This document shows, piece by piece, positions 35,757-44,778 of a stretch of 64,000 nt of DNA; the first letter of the stretch is position 1, and each line of letters opens with the position of its first letter. Both the position numbers and the translations under genes were made by a program. The notes under the pieces were generated by a model that worked only from the letters and a program-made list of their open reading frames with translations, searched no databases and was not told the DNA's origin. The stretch lies in the NCBI RefSeq assembly GCF_001270745.1, contig NZ_KQ434753.1, positions 217,155 through 281,154 on the forward strand, given 5' to 3'. Source of the DNA: Jiangella muralis. GTDB taxonomy: Bacteria; Actinomycetota; Actinomycetes; Jiangellales; Jiangellaceae.

Positions 35757-36905
35757 ATGAGTGCGCTCCCCACCGTCGACGACGTCACCGCGGCCCTGGC
35801 GGGGGTCAAGGACCCGGAGATCAAACGGCCGATCACCGAGCTGAACATGGTGAAGTCGGTGGACGTCGCGGCCGACGGCCGTGTCACCGTCGCGGTGTAC
35901 CTGACGGTGTCCGGCTGCCCGCTGCGCGACACCATCATCCGCGACGTCACCGCGGCGGTCATGGCGCTGCAGGGCAGCACGTCGGTCGAGGTGGTGCTCG
36001 ACGTCATGTCGGCCGAGCAGCGCAAGGAGCTGTCCCAGCAGCTGCGCGGCGGCGCGCCGGAGCGGGAGATCCCGTTCACCAAGCCCGATTCGCTCACCCG
36101 CATCTATGCGGTCGCGTCCGGCAAGGGCGGCGTCGGCAAGTCGTCGGTCACGGCGAACCTCGCCGCCGCCATGGCCGCCGACGGCGTCAGGGTGGGGCTG
36201 GTCGACGCCGACATCTACGGCCACTCGATCCCGCGCATGTTCGGCGTCGAGGGGTCGCAGCCGACGGTGGTCGAGCGGATGATCATGCCGGTACCGGCGC
36301 ACGGCGTGAAGCTGATCTCGACGGAGATGTTCAAGCCCGACCGCGACATCCCGGTCGCCTGGCGCGGGCCCATGCTGCACCGCGCGCTGCAGCAGTTCCT
36401 CACCGACGTCTACTGGGGCGACCTCGACATCCTGCTGCTCGACCTCCCGCCCGGTACCGGCGACGTCGCCATCTCGCTGGCGCAGCTGCTGCCCAACGCC
36501 GAGATCGTGGTCGTCACGACGCCGCAGCTGGCCGCCGCCGAGGTTGCCGAGCGGGCCGGCTCCATCGCCATGCAGACGCACCAGCAGGTGGCCGGCGTCA
36601 TCGAGAACATGTCGTTCCTGCCGTGCCCGCACTGCGGCCCGGAGCACCGCCTCGAGCTGTTCGGCAGCGGCGGCGGGCAGCGCGTGGCAGACGGCCTGTC
36701 GAAGCGGCTCGGCGCCGCGGTGCCGCTGCTCGGCGAGATCCCCATCGACACCCGGCTGCGCGAGGGCGGCGACACCGGCACGCCGCTGGTGCTGGACGAG
36801 CCGGATCTCCCGGCGTCGATCACGCTGCGCCAGGTGGCGAAGCGGCTGTCGCACCGTCAGCGTGGCCTCGCCGGCATGTCGCTGAGCCTCTCGCCCGCCG
36901 GCTGA
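35757..36905 (+). CDS. mrp: Mrp/NBP35-family iron-sulfur cluster carrier P-loop ATPase
   Basis: The 382-residue protein has an N-terminal MIP18/DUF59 domain (residues 1-95) and a C-terminal ParA-like ATPase with the deviant Walker A SGKGGVGKSS (121-130), DADIYGHSIP and LPPGTGD. The cluster-binding CPHC motif is at Cys290 and Cys293. It would receive Fe-S clusters and pass them to target enzymes in the cytosol. ATG at 35757. The 3' end of the gene is imperfectly duplicated just downstream (36922 onward). Confidence 0.95.
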   Translation: MSALPTVDDVTAALAGVKDPEIKRPITELNMVKSVDVAADGRVTVAVYLTVSGCPLRDTIIRDVTAAVMALQGSTSVEVVLDVMSAEQRKELSQQLRGGAPEREIPFTKPDSLTRIYAVASGKGGVGKSSVTANLAAAMAADGVRVGLVDADIYGHSIPRMFGVEGSQPTVVERMIMPVPAHGVKLISTEMFKPDRDIPVAWRGPMLHRALQQFLTDVYWGDLDILLLDLPPGTGDVAISLAQLLPNAEIVVVTTPQLAAAEVAERAGSIAMQTHQQVAGVIENMSFLPCPHCGPEHRLELFGSGGGQRVADGLSKRLGAAVPLLGEIPIDTRLREGGDTGTPLVLDEPDLPASITLRQVAKRLSHRQRGLAGMSLSLSPAG

Positions 36906-36965
36906 TGGCAGGCACGTCCTAGCCGGCATGGCGTTGAGCCTCTCAATCCCGCCGGTTGTGGCAGG
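36870..36965. repeat. Imperfect tandem duplication of the mrp 3' end
   Basis: GCCGGCATGTCGCTGAGCC from 36870 recurs as GCCGGCATGGCGTTGAGCC from 36922, a 52-base offset, and similarity continues through CTCTC and CGCCGG to TGGCAGG. The first copy encodes the last residues of Mrp; the second lies between mrp and the lipoprotein gene. Confidence 0.65.
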
Positions 36966-36974
36966 GTCGGCGGC

Positions 36975-37922
36975 ATGCGTCGTGTCGCCGTCCTGCTCAG
37001 CGCCCTGCTCGTCGTCGCCTGTGGTGACGGTGACGGCGGCAGCGCAGCGACCCCGGCCGGCGAGCCGCCGGGCAGCCCGATCACCGCAGACCTCACCGTG
37101 CCGCCGGGCACCGTCCTGCTCGGTGCCCCGTTCCCGCACGCCGGTGGGACGGAGGCGCTGCTGCTGGTCGACGGCGACCCGGTCGCGGCGTTCGGCGACC
37201 TCGTCGACCAGGTGCGCGCCGCCGGCCTGGAGCCGCTGACCTACCACCCGGACGACGACGCCGAACCGGCCGCCTGCCAGGTCGCCGACGTCACCTACCC
37301 GGACGCCACGGGCGAGCGCTGGCCGCTGGGCAGCGACGACCTCCCCGACGGCCCGCTGGCGCTGGAGTGCGAGACGCACGCGTTCGGCCCGGACGGCACC
37401 CGGCTCGACCTGAACCTGCTGGTCAGCGAGCGCCCCGACCCGTACCTGTCGTTCGTCCGCGTCACCGAGGCCCACGACAGCCCGTCGTCGCCGCTGCCGG
37501 GCATGGAGGCCGCGGCGCCCACACCGTCGGGCGAGTCGCCGGTCACGCCGCCGCCGGTCCCGGACGACCTGCCCGGGCCGGGCGACCCGATCGGCGCGCC
37601 GTTCACCCCGTCCGGCGAGGAGCATCGGCTGCTCGACGGCTACGAGCTGCTCGCGCCGGCCGTCCGGCCGACGTGCACGACCGGCGGATTCGTCGCGGTC
37701 GTCCGCGGCACCGGCGGCCAGAGCACCGCCGACGCCGTCGGCGCGTGGGCCGAGCACCTCGGCGACGAGTCGTTCGCGCAGGTCCCGGCGCCGGGCTCCG
37801 ACGACACGGCGACGATCGGCGGCGTCGAGACCCGGCAGGTGGTGCTCAGCGGCGCGGGCGCCGGGACGGTCACCGTCACCGGCGCGGGCGAATACGTGCT
37901 GCTGGACCGCTGCAACGACTGA
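36975..37922 (+). CDS. Hypothetical lipoprotein
   Basis: The 315-residue product begins with a short signal peptide ending in the lipobox LVVAC (Cys16), so it should be membrane-anchored and extracytoplasmic. The mature part is rich in Pro, Asp and Gly, with a flexible stretch around residues 160-215, and has two apparently similar halves each with cysteine pairs. I recognise no family. The ATG at 36975 gives the signal peptide directly. It is convergent with the sensor kinase gene, 9 bp apart. Confidence 0.75.
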   Translation: MRRVAVLLSALLVVACGDGDGGSAATPAGEPPGSPITADLTVPPGTVLLGAPFPHAGGTEALLLVDGDPVAAFGDLVDQVRAAGLEPLTYHPDDDAEPAACQVADVTYPDATGERWPLGSDDLPDGPLALECETHAFGPDGTRLDLNLLVSERPDPYLSFVRVTEAHDSPSSPLPGMEAAAPTPSGESPVTPPPVPDDLPGPGDPIGAPFTPSGEEHRLLDGYELLAPAVRPTCTTGGFVAVVRGTGGQSTADAVGAWAEHLGDESFAQVPAPGSDDTATIGGVETRQVVLSGAGAGTVTVTGAGEYVLLDRCND

Positions 37923-37931
37923 TCACGGTGG

Positions 37932-39446
37932 TCATACCGCCACGGTCGGGGACCCGGCTCGGGCCGGGCTGTGCCGCGCCTGTGCGGCTGCTGTGAGTGC
38001 CGGCAGCCGGACGGTGAACGTGGCGCCGGTCGCGCTCGCCGTCGGGCCGGTGACGGTGATCGTCCCGCCGTGCGCGTGCACGATCGCCTCGGCGATGGCC
38101 AGGCCCAGCCCGGTCGAGCCGCCGGTGCGGGTGCGGGCGGTGTCGCCGCGGCTGAACCGCTGGAACAGGCCGGGCCGCTGGTCCGGCGCGATGCCCGGGC
38201 CGTCGTCGGCGACGCTCAGCACGACGTGGTGGCCGCGGCGGCGGCCGGACAGCGTCACCGTCGTCCCGGCCGGCGTGTGCACGCGGGCGTTGCCCAGCAG
38301 GTTGGCCAGCACCTGCCGCAGCCGGGCGTCGTCGCCGTCGACGAGCAGCGGCGCCGGGCGGGCGCCGAGGTCGAGCCGCCAGGCGTGGTCCGGCCCGGCG
38401 GCGTGCACGTCGGCGATGGCGTCGACGGCGAGGCTCGCGAGGTCCACCGGCGCCCGCTCCAGCGGCCGGCCGGCGTCCAGGCGAGCGAGCAGCAGCAGGT
38501 CGTCGACCAGTCCGGTCATCCGGCGCGCCTCGGACTCGACCCGGCCGATGGCGTGCGTCGCGGCGGGCGGGACGTCGTCCGGCGAGCGGCGCACCAGCTC
38601 GGCGTAGCCGCGGATGGAGGCCAGCGGGGTGCGCAGCTCGTGGCTGGCGTCGGCGACGAACCGGCGGACCTGCTGCTCGGACTCGTGCCGGGCCGACAAC
38701 GCGGTCTCGACGTGCGCGATCATCCGGTTGAACGCGGCGCCGACCGCGCCCACCTCGCCGCGCTCGGCGGCCAGCGCCGGCGGCACCCGCGGGATGTGCC
38801 CGACGGCGCCGCTGTCCAGCGGCAGCTCCGACACCTGGCGGGCGGTGACCGCGACCCGGTCCAGCGGCCGCAGCGCCCGCCGCACCAGCACCGTCGCCGC
38901 GGCACCGGCCAGCACGACGCCGGCCCCGGCCAGCGCGACCTCGACCGTCACGTACGAGCCGACGGTGCCCGAGACGCCGTCGGAGCTGAGCGCGGTCACG
39001 ACGGCGTCGCCGCGCGGCGTCTGCGCGGCCACGGCCCGGTAGCTGCCGAGCCCGGGCAGCTCGACGGTGCGGACGTGGCCGTCCAGCGGCAGCTCCTGCA
39101 ACGCGGCCAGCTGCTCGGCGTCCAGGGGCTGGAACTTCCCGGCGTCGTCGACGTACCCGGCGTCGACCACCTCGCCGTCGTCGTAGTAGACGCCGACGGT
39201 GCCGGCCGCCTGGCCGAGCGGCAGGTACGAGCCGCCCGGCGGGCCGTCGTGCCCGCCGGAGGCCGGCGGCCCCGGCTGCGGCGTCGTCGCGGCCCGTTCC
39301 GAGGCCAGCCGGACCTGCTCGTCCAGCTGCTCGGACAGCGTCGAGCGCAGCGCCACCGCCGAGACGACGGCCAGCGCCGCGGTGACGCCGAACACCAGCG
39401 CGACGACGATCCAGACCAGCCGCCGGCGCAGCGGGTGCCTGGTCAC
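37932..39446 (-). CDS. Sensor histidine kinase
   Basis: The 504-residue kinase has an N-terminal membrane helix (about 10-31), an extracytoplasmic sensor region of about 120 residues, a second helix near 165-187, a HAMP region, the HisKA phospho-acceptor segment DASHELRTPL (His269) and an HATPase domain with NLLGNARVHTP and DDGPGIA. It phosphorylates the adjacent response regulator, whose stop overlaps its start by 4 bp (ATGA). The sensor region is rich in Gly, Pro and acidic residues and gives no clue to the signal. Similar to TcrY/TrcS-type kinases. Confidence 0.94.
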   Translation of the reverse strand: MTRHPLRRRLVWIVVALVFGVTAALAVVSAVALRSTLSEQLDEQVRLASERAATTPQPGPPASGGHDGPPGGSYLPLGQAAGTVGVYYDDGEVVDAGYVDDAGKFQPLDAEQLAALQELPLDGHVRTVELPGLGSYRAVAAQTPRGDAVVTALSSDGVSGTVGSYVTVEVALAGAGVVLAGAAATVLVRRALRPLDRVAVTARQVSELPLDSGAVGHIPRVPPALAAERGEVGAVGAAFNRMIAHVETALSARHESEQQVRRFVADASHELRTPLASIRGYAELVRRSPDDVPPAATHAIGRVESEARRMTGLVDDLLLLARLDAGRPLERAPVDLASLAVDAIADVHAAGPDHAWRLDLGARPAPLLVDGDDARLRQVLANLLGNARVHTPAGTTVTLSGRRRGHHVVLSVADDGPGIAPDQRPGLFQRFSRGDTARTRTGGSTGLGLAIAEAIVHAHGGTITVTGPTASATGATFTVRLPALTAAAQARHSPARAGSPTVAV

Positions 39447-40153
39447 GGCCGCGCCTCGGCGGCGGGTTTGATCAGGTAGCCGACGCCGCGGACGGTGTGG
39501 ATCATCGGCTCGCGGTCCTTGTCGATCTTGCGCCGCAGGTACGAGACGTACAGCTCGACGATGTTCTCCTGACCGCCGAAGTCGTACTGCCAGACGCGGT
39601 CCAGGATCTGCGCCTTGGACAGCACCCGGCGCGGGTTGCGCATGAGGAAGCGCAGCAGTTCGAACTCGGTCGCGGTGAGCCTGATCGGTTCGCCGGCCCG
39701 CTGCACCTCGTGCGCGTCCTCGTCCATCACCAGATCGCCGACGGCCAGCACGGACACCTCCGTGGGGTGCGCCGCCCCGGCCCGGCGGAGCAGGCCGCGC
39801 AGCCGGGCCACCAGCTCCTCCAGACTGAACGGCTTGGTCACGTAGTCGTCGCCGCCGGCGGTGAGCCCGGCCACCCGGTCCTCGACGGCGTCGCGTGCGG
39901 TGAGGAACAGCACCGGCACGCCGGGACGGTGCGCCCGGATCCGCCGTAGCACGCCGAGCCCGTCGACGTCGGGCAGCATGACGTCCAGCACGACGGCGTC
40001 CGGCGCCTCGTCGATGGCGGACCGGATCGCGTCCTGGCCGGTCAGCGCCGTCGTCGTCGCCCAGCCCTCGTAGCGGAGAGCGGCGGTGAGCAGTTCGGCC
40101 AGGTTCGGCTCGTCGTCGACGACGAGGATGCGGGGCGGCAGCGTCTCTGTCAT
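39443..40153 (-). CDS. OmpR-family response regulator
   Basis: The 236-residue protein has a receiver domain with acidic pocket VVDDE (Asp13, Asp14), phospho-acceptor Asp57 in VVLDVMLPD, and a C-terminal winged-helix domain (about 135-230, with LTATEFELLRFL and VRGVGYLI). It pairs with the downstream histidine kinase. The small secreted protein encoded 96 bp upstream on the same strand is a candidate member of the same operon or regulon. Confidence 0.95.
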   Translation of the reverse strand: MTETLPPRILVVDDEPNLAELLTAALRYEGWATTTALTGQDAIRSAIDEAPDAVVLDVMLPDVDGLGVLRRIRAHRPGVPVLFLTARDAVEDRVAGLTAGGDDYVTKPFSLEELVARLRGLLRRAGAAHPTEVSVLAVGDLVMDEDAHEVQRAGEPIRLTATEFELLRFLMRNPRRVLSKAQILDRVWQYDFGGQENIVELYVSYLRRKIDKDREPMIHTVRGVGYLIKPAAEARP

Positions 40154-40249
40154 GCCTCCGGTCTAAGGGCCGTGGTTGAGGGTCTGCTGAGACGACCCTG
40201 TGAAGTTCCTGTGAGGGGCGGAGCCGCCGGGTCGGCTCCGCCCTTCCGG

Positions 40250-40549
40250 TCAGGTCGTCGCGGACGACTCGGCCGGCGCCTCGTCGCAGCCGGCCCCGCC
40301 ATGGCCCTCGCCGGGCTGGCCCGGCTGGGCCTGGTCCGGCCGGGCCTGGTCCGGCCGGCCCTGGTCGGGTGCCGTGGACTCCGGCGCGGACGGTGCGCTC
40401 TCGCCGCCGTCCGGCGTGGACGAGCCGGAGTCGGCGGCCGCGGCGATCCCGTAGCCGCCGAGCAGCAGCCCGCCGGCGACAGCGGCGGACACGATCGGCG
40501 TGCGCCAGCGCCGCAGGCGGTCGCGGGTGTCAGTCGTACTGTCGGGCAT
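40250..40549 (-). CDS. Small secreted or membrane-anchored protein with PDQ repeats
   Basis: The 99-residue product has a basic start and one hydrophobic segment (residues 16-36, VSAAVAGGLLLGGYGIAAAA) that could be a signal peptide or anchor. The rest is disordered and rich in Pro, Gln, Asp and Gly, with PDQGRPDQARPDQAQPGQ as a short tandem repeat encoded by a 15-base DNA repeat around 40317-40372. The ATG at 40549 follows GGGGAGG. No family recognised. It lies 96 bp upstream of the response regulator gene in the same direction and may be an accessory or target of that system. Confidence 0.65.
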   Translation of the reverse strand: MPDSTTDTRDRLRRWRTPIVSAAVAGGLLLGGYGIAAAADSGSSTPDGGESAPSAPESTAPDQGRPDQARPDQAQPGQPGEGHGGAGCDEAPAESSATT

Positions 40550-40569
40550 GGATCCTCCCCGTGGTGGAC

Positions 40570-40595
40570 GGACGCGCACCGGCTGGTGCACGTCC
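40570..40595 (-). terminator. Hairpin downstream of the sugar operon
   Basis: GGACGCGCACC (40570-40580) pairs with GGTGCACGTCC (40585-40595) with one mismatch and a 4-base loop. It lies 27 bases after the stop of the glycosidase gene on the minus strand and may end that operon; it also lies just upstream of the small secreted protein gene. Confidence 0.5.
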
Positions 40596-40622
40596 TCCTG
40601 ACCTTCGGCGCCGATCCTGTGC

Positions 40623-42719
40623 TCAGCCCACGCCGGAGCTGTGCGTGCCCTGTGAATCCGTGACGCCGTCCGCGTCGACGTCGACCAGCTTGCCGCCGGC
40701 GCGCAGGCCGCGCAGCTTCGCGTCCGGGTCGACCGCGGCCAGCCGCGACGACACCGTCAGCGACCCGTCGACGTCCGGGCGGACCCCGAAGAACCCCTCG
40801 ATCACCAGCGCGGACCACGAGCCGGCCGACGAGCAGGCCCAGTCGATGAGGTAGGGGAACTGCGGCGGCGACTTCACCGCGCCACCGTTCAGCGGCTCGG
40901 CCGCCTCCTCGACGAAGTGCGCCTGACCGGGCGGGCCCTGGTTCGCCGTCCGCGCCAGCCCGGGAAGCCACGAGGCGGCGACGTCGGGACGGCCCAGCTC
41001 GATCAGCGACCGCGCGGCGTCGGCCGGCCAGGCCGGGTAGGCGCCGTTCCACTGGTGGTCCGGGCGGACGCTGAACGCGGCGTCGTCGTCGTACGGCGAC
41101 AGCGCCCGCATCCAGGACGGCGTCTGCAGCTCGCGGACGAAGTACTCGACCATCTCCTCGCGCCGCCGTTCGGGCAGGTCGGCGGCGATGGTCATGCCGA
41201 CGGTGGTGAAGTCGTAGCAGTGCCGCACCGGCAGCATCCGCCCGTCCGGCTGCCGCGCGTGCCAGAACCCCTGGCCCTCGACGTACAGCTCGCCGACGTG
41301 CGGCAGCAGCGCGTCGGCCTTCTTCCGCAGGTCGTCGGCCAGACCGTCGTCGCCGCGCAGCGCCGCGACGTCGGCGGCGGCCCGCATGCACCACACGTTG
41401 GCGGCGTTGAGGCTGGCCACCTCGTGCACGTACGAGCTGACGCACTCGAGCAGGTTGTCGATGTCGCCGTAGTCGGCCAGCGCGTGCTCCTTGCGGAACC
41501 CCTCCCAGGCCGTCGCCCAGTCGGCGACGTGCGCCGCGACCGGCTGCGCGGGCCCGTCGTGCGCGGCCAGCTCGACGTCCAGGAAGCCGGGCTCGCCGTT
41601 CCACCGCACGTAGTCGCGGACCAGCCGGATCATCGCGTAGTCGTTGACGGAGTACCAGTAGCCGGCCGGCCCGCCGGTCTGCCACTCGGTGCCGAAGTGC
41701 CGGTGGATGTCCAGCGCGATCCAGTGCTCGATCTGCTGGCGCATCGGCACCGGGTCCAGCAGCGCGTGGATCATCGAGCTGAGGCTGAAGTCCCAGATGA
41801 ACGTGGTGGCCTGCCAGTACCGCGGCATCACCGTGTCGTAGACGCGGTCGAGGTGGCTGGCCGGGCTGTCGCGGCGGAACCAGATGACGCCCATGACGCC
41901 CCACCAGTACAGCCGGCGCAGCGCGTCGTTCGACGTCTCCAGCGACGGCACGTGCCCGCTGAACTGGTCGTTCCCGGGCGTGAACGCGGCCCGCAGGGTG
42001 TCGTCCCAGAGCTCGCGGGCGGCGGCGACCTGGCCGGGCACGTCGGCGACGACGGTGTCGTACGTGGCCAGCACGCCCTCGACGTCGACGCCGATCACGT
42101 GCACGTAGCCGAACCGGTACCGCTCGCCCGGCGCCAGCGTGACATCCACCTCCAGCGACCGGTCGCCGGCCCGCGCGCCGTCCGTGTCCAGGCCCTGCAC
42201 GCTCACCGCGGCGGTGGTCGCGGCCCGGCCCAGCAGGGCGGTCCGGCCGGGCACCGGGGCCAGTGTGTTCGGCTCCGACGGCGGCTCCGGCACGCGCCAC
42301 GGCCCGGCCTGGGTCACCGTCGACGCGACCGACAGGGCCAGCCGGACCTTCCGCTCGTCGCCGGACGTGTTCGTCACGGCGATGTCGACGACCACGCCGT
42401 CGACGCCCGGCGGGGTCACCGTCGTCGACTCGAGGGCGAGGTCGCCCAGCCGCGCGGACCGGACGACGCGGTCGGGCCGCCACTGAATCGTCACCGGCTC
42501 GCCGTAGGACCGGAACAGCCGGCCGTCGACCCACAGCGAACCGGTGACGGTGTCGCCGTGCGAGATCGGCGCGAAGTTGACGCTGCGCACGGCCGTGATG
42601 TCGTGGTCGGCCTGCGCCGCGCCGAGGAAGTTCGTCAGGCCGGGCGGGTTGACCATGTCGTCGTAGCGCTGCGTGATCGGGTCGGAGACGAAATCTTCGA
42701 CGGTGGGGATGAGTCGCAT
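40623..42719 (-). CDS. Six-hairpin glycosidase-like protein
   Basis: The 698-residue protein has an N-terminal beta-rich region (1-280) and a C-terminal (alpha/alpha)6-barrel-like region with aromatic-rich stretches such as RRLYWWGVMGVIWF and ATTFIWDFSLSSMIHALL, and Asp/Glu-rich segments in PDHQWNGAYPAWP. This fits six-hairpin glycosidases (GH63/GH37/amylo-1,6-glucosidase-like), but no exact family or catalytic pair can be named. No signal peptide: it would act in the cytosol on imported oligosaccharide. The ATG at 42719 is 4 bp after the enolase-superfamily stop. It is the last gene of a six-gene transport and catabolism operon. Confidence 0.75.
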   Translation of the reverse strand: MRLIPTVEDFVSDPITQRYDDMVNPPGLTNFLGAAQADHDITAVRSVNFAPISHGDTVTGSLWVDGRLFRSYGEPVTIQWRPDRVVRSARLGDLALESTTVTPPGVDGVVVDIAVTNTSGDERKVRLALSVASTVTQAGPWRVPEPPSEPNTLAPVPGRTALLGRAATTAAVSVQGLDTDGARAGDRSLEVDVTLAPGERYRFGYVHVIGVDVEGVLATYDTVVADVPGQVAAARELWDDTLRAAFTPGNDQFSGHVPSLETSNDALRRLYWWGVMGVIWFRRDSPASHLDRVYDTVMPRYWQATTFIWDFSLSSMIHALLDPVPMRQQIEHWIALDIHRHFGTEWQTGGPAGYWYSVNDYAMIRLVRDYVRWNGEPGFLDVELAAHDGPAQPVAAHVADWATAWEGFRKEHALADYGDIDNLLECVSSYVHEVASLNAANVWCMRAAADVAALRGDDGLADDLRKKADALLPHVGELYVEGQGFWHARQPDGRMLPVRHCYDFTTVGMTIAADLPERRREEMVEYFVRELQTPSWMRALSPYDDDAAFSVRPDHQWNGAYPAWPADAARSLIELGRPDVAASWLPGLARTANQGPPGQAHFVEEAAEPLNGGAVKSPPQFPYLIDWACSSAGSWSALVIEGFFGVRPDVDGSLTVSSRLAAVDPDAKLRGLRAGGKLVDVDADGVTDSQGTHSSGVG

Positions 42720-42723
42720 CGGT

Positions 42724-43968
42724 TCAGCGTCCTCCGAGATCGACGGGACCGGCCGCTGCCGGGTCGGCCCAGTCGGTATTGGGCAGCAGGGGGTACCAGC
42801 CGGGCCGGCCGGGATCGCGGTCGTACGGGTAGCCGCCCAGCTCGCGGTAGAGCTCGGCGTACTCGGCGACCTTGTCGCGGTCCAGGTCGACGCCCAGCCC
42901 GGGCCCGGCGGGCACGTCGATGCCGCCGTCGCGGTACCGGAACGGGCCGCCGGCGATGACGTCATCGGTCAGGTGGTGGTAGTGGGCGTCGGCCGCGAAC
43001 GACAGGTTCGGCACGACGGCGCCCAGGTGCAGCATGGTGGCCAGCTGGATGCCCAGCTCACCGGACGAGTGCACCGCGACGCCGAGTTGGAACGTCTCGC
43101 ACACCCCGGCCGCCTTCACGCACGGGCGGATGCCGCCCCAGAAGGTGGTGTCGAGCAGGACGACGTCGACGGCGGGGTCGCGGACGTTCGCGGCCAGCTG
43201 CTCGAAGTTCACCACGACGGTGTTGGTGGCGATCGGGATCGACGTGCGCTCGCGCACCCGGCGCAGGCCGTTCATGCCCCACGTCGGATCCTCGAGGTAG
43301 TCGTTGCGCAGGCCCTCGATGCCCGCGGCGAACCGGATCGAGTCCTCCGGCGACCACGCGCCGTTGGGGTCGTGGCGCAGCCGGTCGCCGGGGAACGCCT
43401 CGGCCAGTGCCCGGTAACACTCCAGCTCGTAGTCGGGCGGGAAGACGCCGCCCTTGAGCTTGTGCACGGTGAACCCGTGCCGCTCCTTCAGCTCGCGGGC
43501 GTGCGCGACCACCTGCTCCGGCGTGCGGACCTCGCCGCTGCCGTCGGCCGCCTGGTAGCGGAAGAACAGGTAGCTGGCGAACTCGACGTGGTCGCGGACC
43601 CGGCCGCCGAGCAGGTCGTGCACCGGCACGCCGAGGTGCCGGCCCTGCAGGTCCAGGCAGGCGAACTCGACGGCCGCGAGCAGCTGGGTGCGGTTGTTGT
43701 AGAGGCTGGCCGTCGGGTTGGCCAGCATGAACCGCAGCGTCTCGGTGCGGGCCGGGTCGTGGCCGACGAGGTAGTCGCGCAGGCCGCGCACGGCCTCCTC
43801 GGCACTCTGGCCGCCGCCGCCCATCTCGCCCAGGCCGACCAGGCCGTTGTCGGCCTCGACCTCGACGATGGTGCGGACGAACCGGCCCCAGTGCGCGCCG
43901 TTGCTGTGCCGCAGCGGCGCCTGCAGGGGCACCGTCACGGTGGTGGCGCGCACGTCGACGATCTTCAC
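42724..43968 (-). CDS. Enolase-superfamily sugar-acid dehydratase (glucarate dehydratase-like)
   Basis: The 414-residue protein has the enolase fold. The catalytic set fits the glucarate dehydratase subgroup: KxK motif Lys170-x-Lys172 (HKLKGG), metal ligands Asp200 (HDPNGAW), Glu226 (LEDPTWG) and Asn249, and His300 in [10 protein letters not shown]; spacings resemble E. coli GlucD. It would dehydrate an aldarate or related acid sugar in the cytosol. The precise substrate is not inferable. GTG at 43968 follows GAAGGAG, and the gene lies within a transport operon next to an SDR oxidoreductase, which may supply or process the acid. Confidence 0.85.
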   Translation of the reverse strand: MKIVDVRATTVTVPLQAPLRHSNGAHWGRFVRTIVEVEADNGLVGLGEMGGGGQSAEEAVRGLRDYLVGHDPARTETLRFMLANPTASLYNNRTQLLAAVEFACLDLQGRHLGVPVHDLLGGRVRDHVEFASYLFFRYQAADGSGEVRTPEQVVAHARELKERHGFTVHKLKGGVFPPDYELECYRALAEAFPGDRLRHDPNGAWSPEDSIRFAAGIEGLRNDYLEDPTWGMNGLRRVRERTSIPIATNTVVVNFEQLAANVRDPAVDVVLLDTTFWGGIRPCVKAAGVCETFQLGVAVHSSGELGIQLATMLHLGAVVPNLSFAADAHYHHLTDDVIAGGPFRYRDGGIDVPAGPGLGVDLDRDKVAEYAELYRELGGYPYDRDPGRPGWYPLLPNTDWADPAAAGPVDLGGR

Positions 43969-43972
43969 GAAC

Positions 43973-44767
43973 TCAGTTCTCCTTCGCGTGCTCGGGCAGC
44001 GCCACCGGCAGGCCGGCCCGCAGGCCGCCGTCGACCACGAGGTCGGTGCCGGTGACGAAGCTCGCCTGCGGGCCGGCCAGGTAGGCGACCGCGTCGGCGA
44101 CCTCGGACGGACGCGCGACCCGGCCCAGCGGGTGCGACCGGCCCCACTCGGCGACGAGGTCGTCGGCCGGGCGGCCCTCGGCGTGCAGGCCGGCGGCCCA
44201 GCGCAGCATCGGGGTGTCGACCGAGCCGGGCAGGACGGCGTTGACGCGCACGCCGTCGGCCGCGTGGTCCAGCGCCATCGACCGGACCAGCGCCACCAGC
44301 GCGCCCTTCGACGCCGCGTACGCCGCGACCCGGGTCTGCGACTGGTACGACTGCACCGACGCCACGACCACGACGGCACCGCCGCCACCGGAGCGCAGCA
44401 GCGGCATCAGGTGGTGGCAGACCGCGAAGACACCGCGCACGTTCACGGCGATGACCTCGTCGAACAGTTCCATGCTGGTCTCTTCGACGGTGCCGTAGCG
44501 CTGGATGCCGGCGGCGCACACCAGGGTGTCGATGCTGCCGTGCTCCGCCGTCAGCTCCGCGGCGCACCGCTCGACGGCGCCGTCGTCGGCCACGTCCAGC
44601 GGCATCGTCCGCACCTGGCCGTCGAGGTGCGCGGTGTCGGCGGCCAGCCGGTCCAGCGCGGCGGCGTCGCGGTCGAGCGCCACCACCAGCTCACCGTCGC
44701 CGGCCAGCCGCTCGACGACGGCCCGGCCGATGCCGGCGCCGCCGCCGGTCACCACGGCCACTCTCAT
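43973..44767 (-). CDS. Short-chain dehydrogenase/reductase
   Basis: The 264-residue protein is a classical SDR: nucleotide loop TGGGAGIG (7-14), CAAG in VCAAGIQ, catalytic Ser near 137, Tyr150 and Lys154 (AYAASKG), and a PG motif LPGSVDTP. It would oxidise a sugar or polyol with NAD(P). ATG at 44767 is preceded by AGGGGG. It sits between the permease and dehydratase genes, so a role in oxidising the imported sugar before dehydration is plausible. Confidence 0.9.
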   Translation of the reverse strand: MRVAVVTGGGAGIGRAVVERLAGDGELVVALDRDAAALDRLAADTAHLDGQVRTMPLDVADDGAVERCAAELTAEHGSIDTLVCAAGIQRYGTVEETSMELFDEVIAVNVRGVFAVCHHLMPLLRSGGGGAVVVVASVQSYQSQTRVAAYAASKGALVALVRSMALDHAADGVRVNAVLPGSVDTPMLRWAAGLHAEGRPADDLVAEWGRSHPLGRVARPSEVADAVAYLAGPQASFVTGTDLVVDGGLRAGLPVALPEHAKEN

Positions 44768-44778
44768 TCGGATACCCC

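Noticed and set aside
42779-42796. GGCAGCAGGGGG-type sequence within the dehydratase gene, similar to the repeat core
   Set aside because: It is a short coding coincidence; the other blocks are absent around it.
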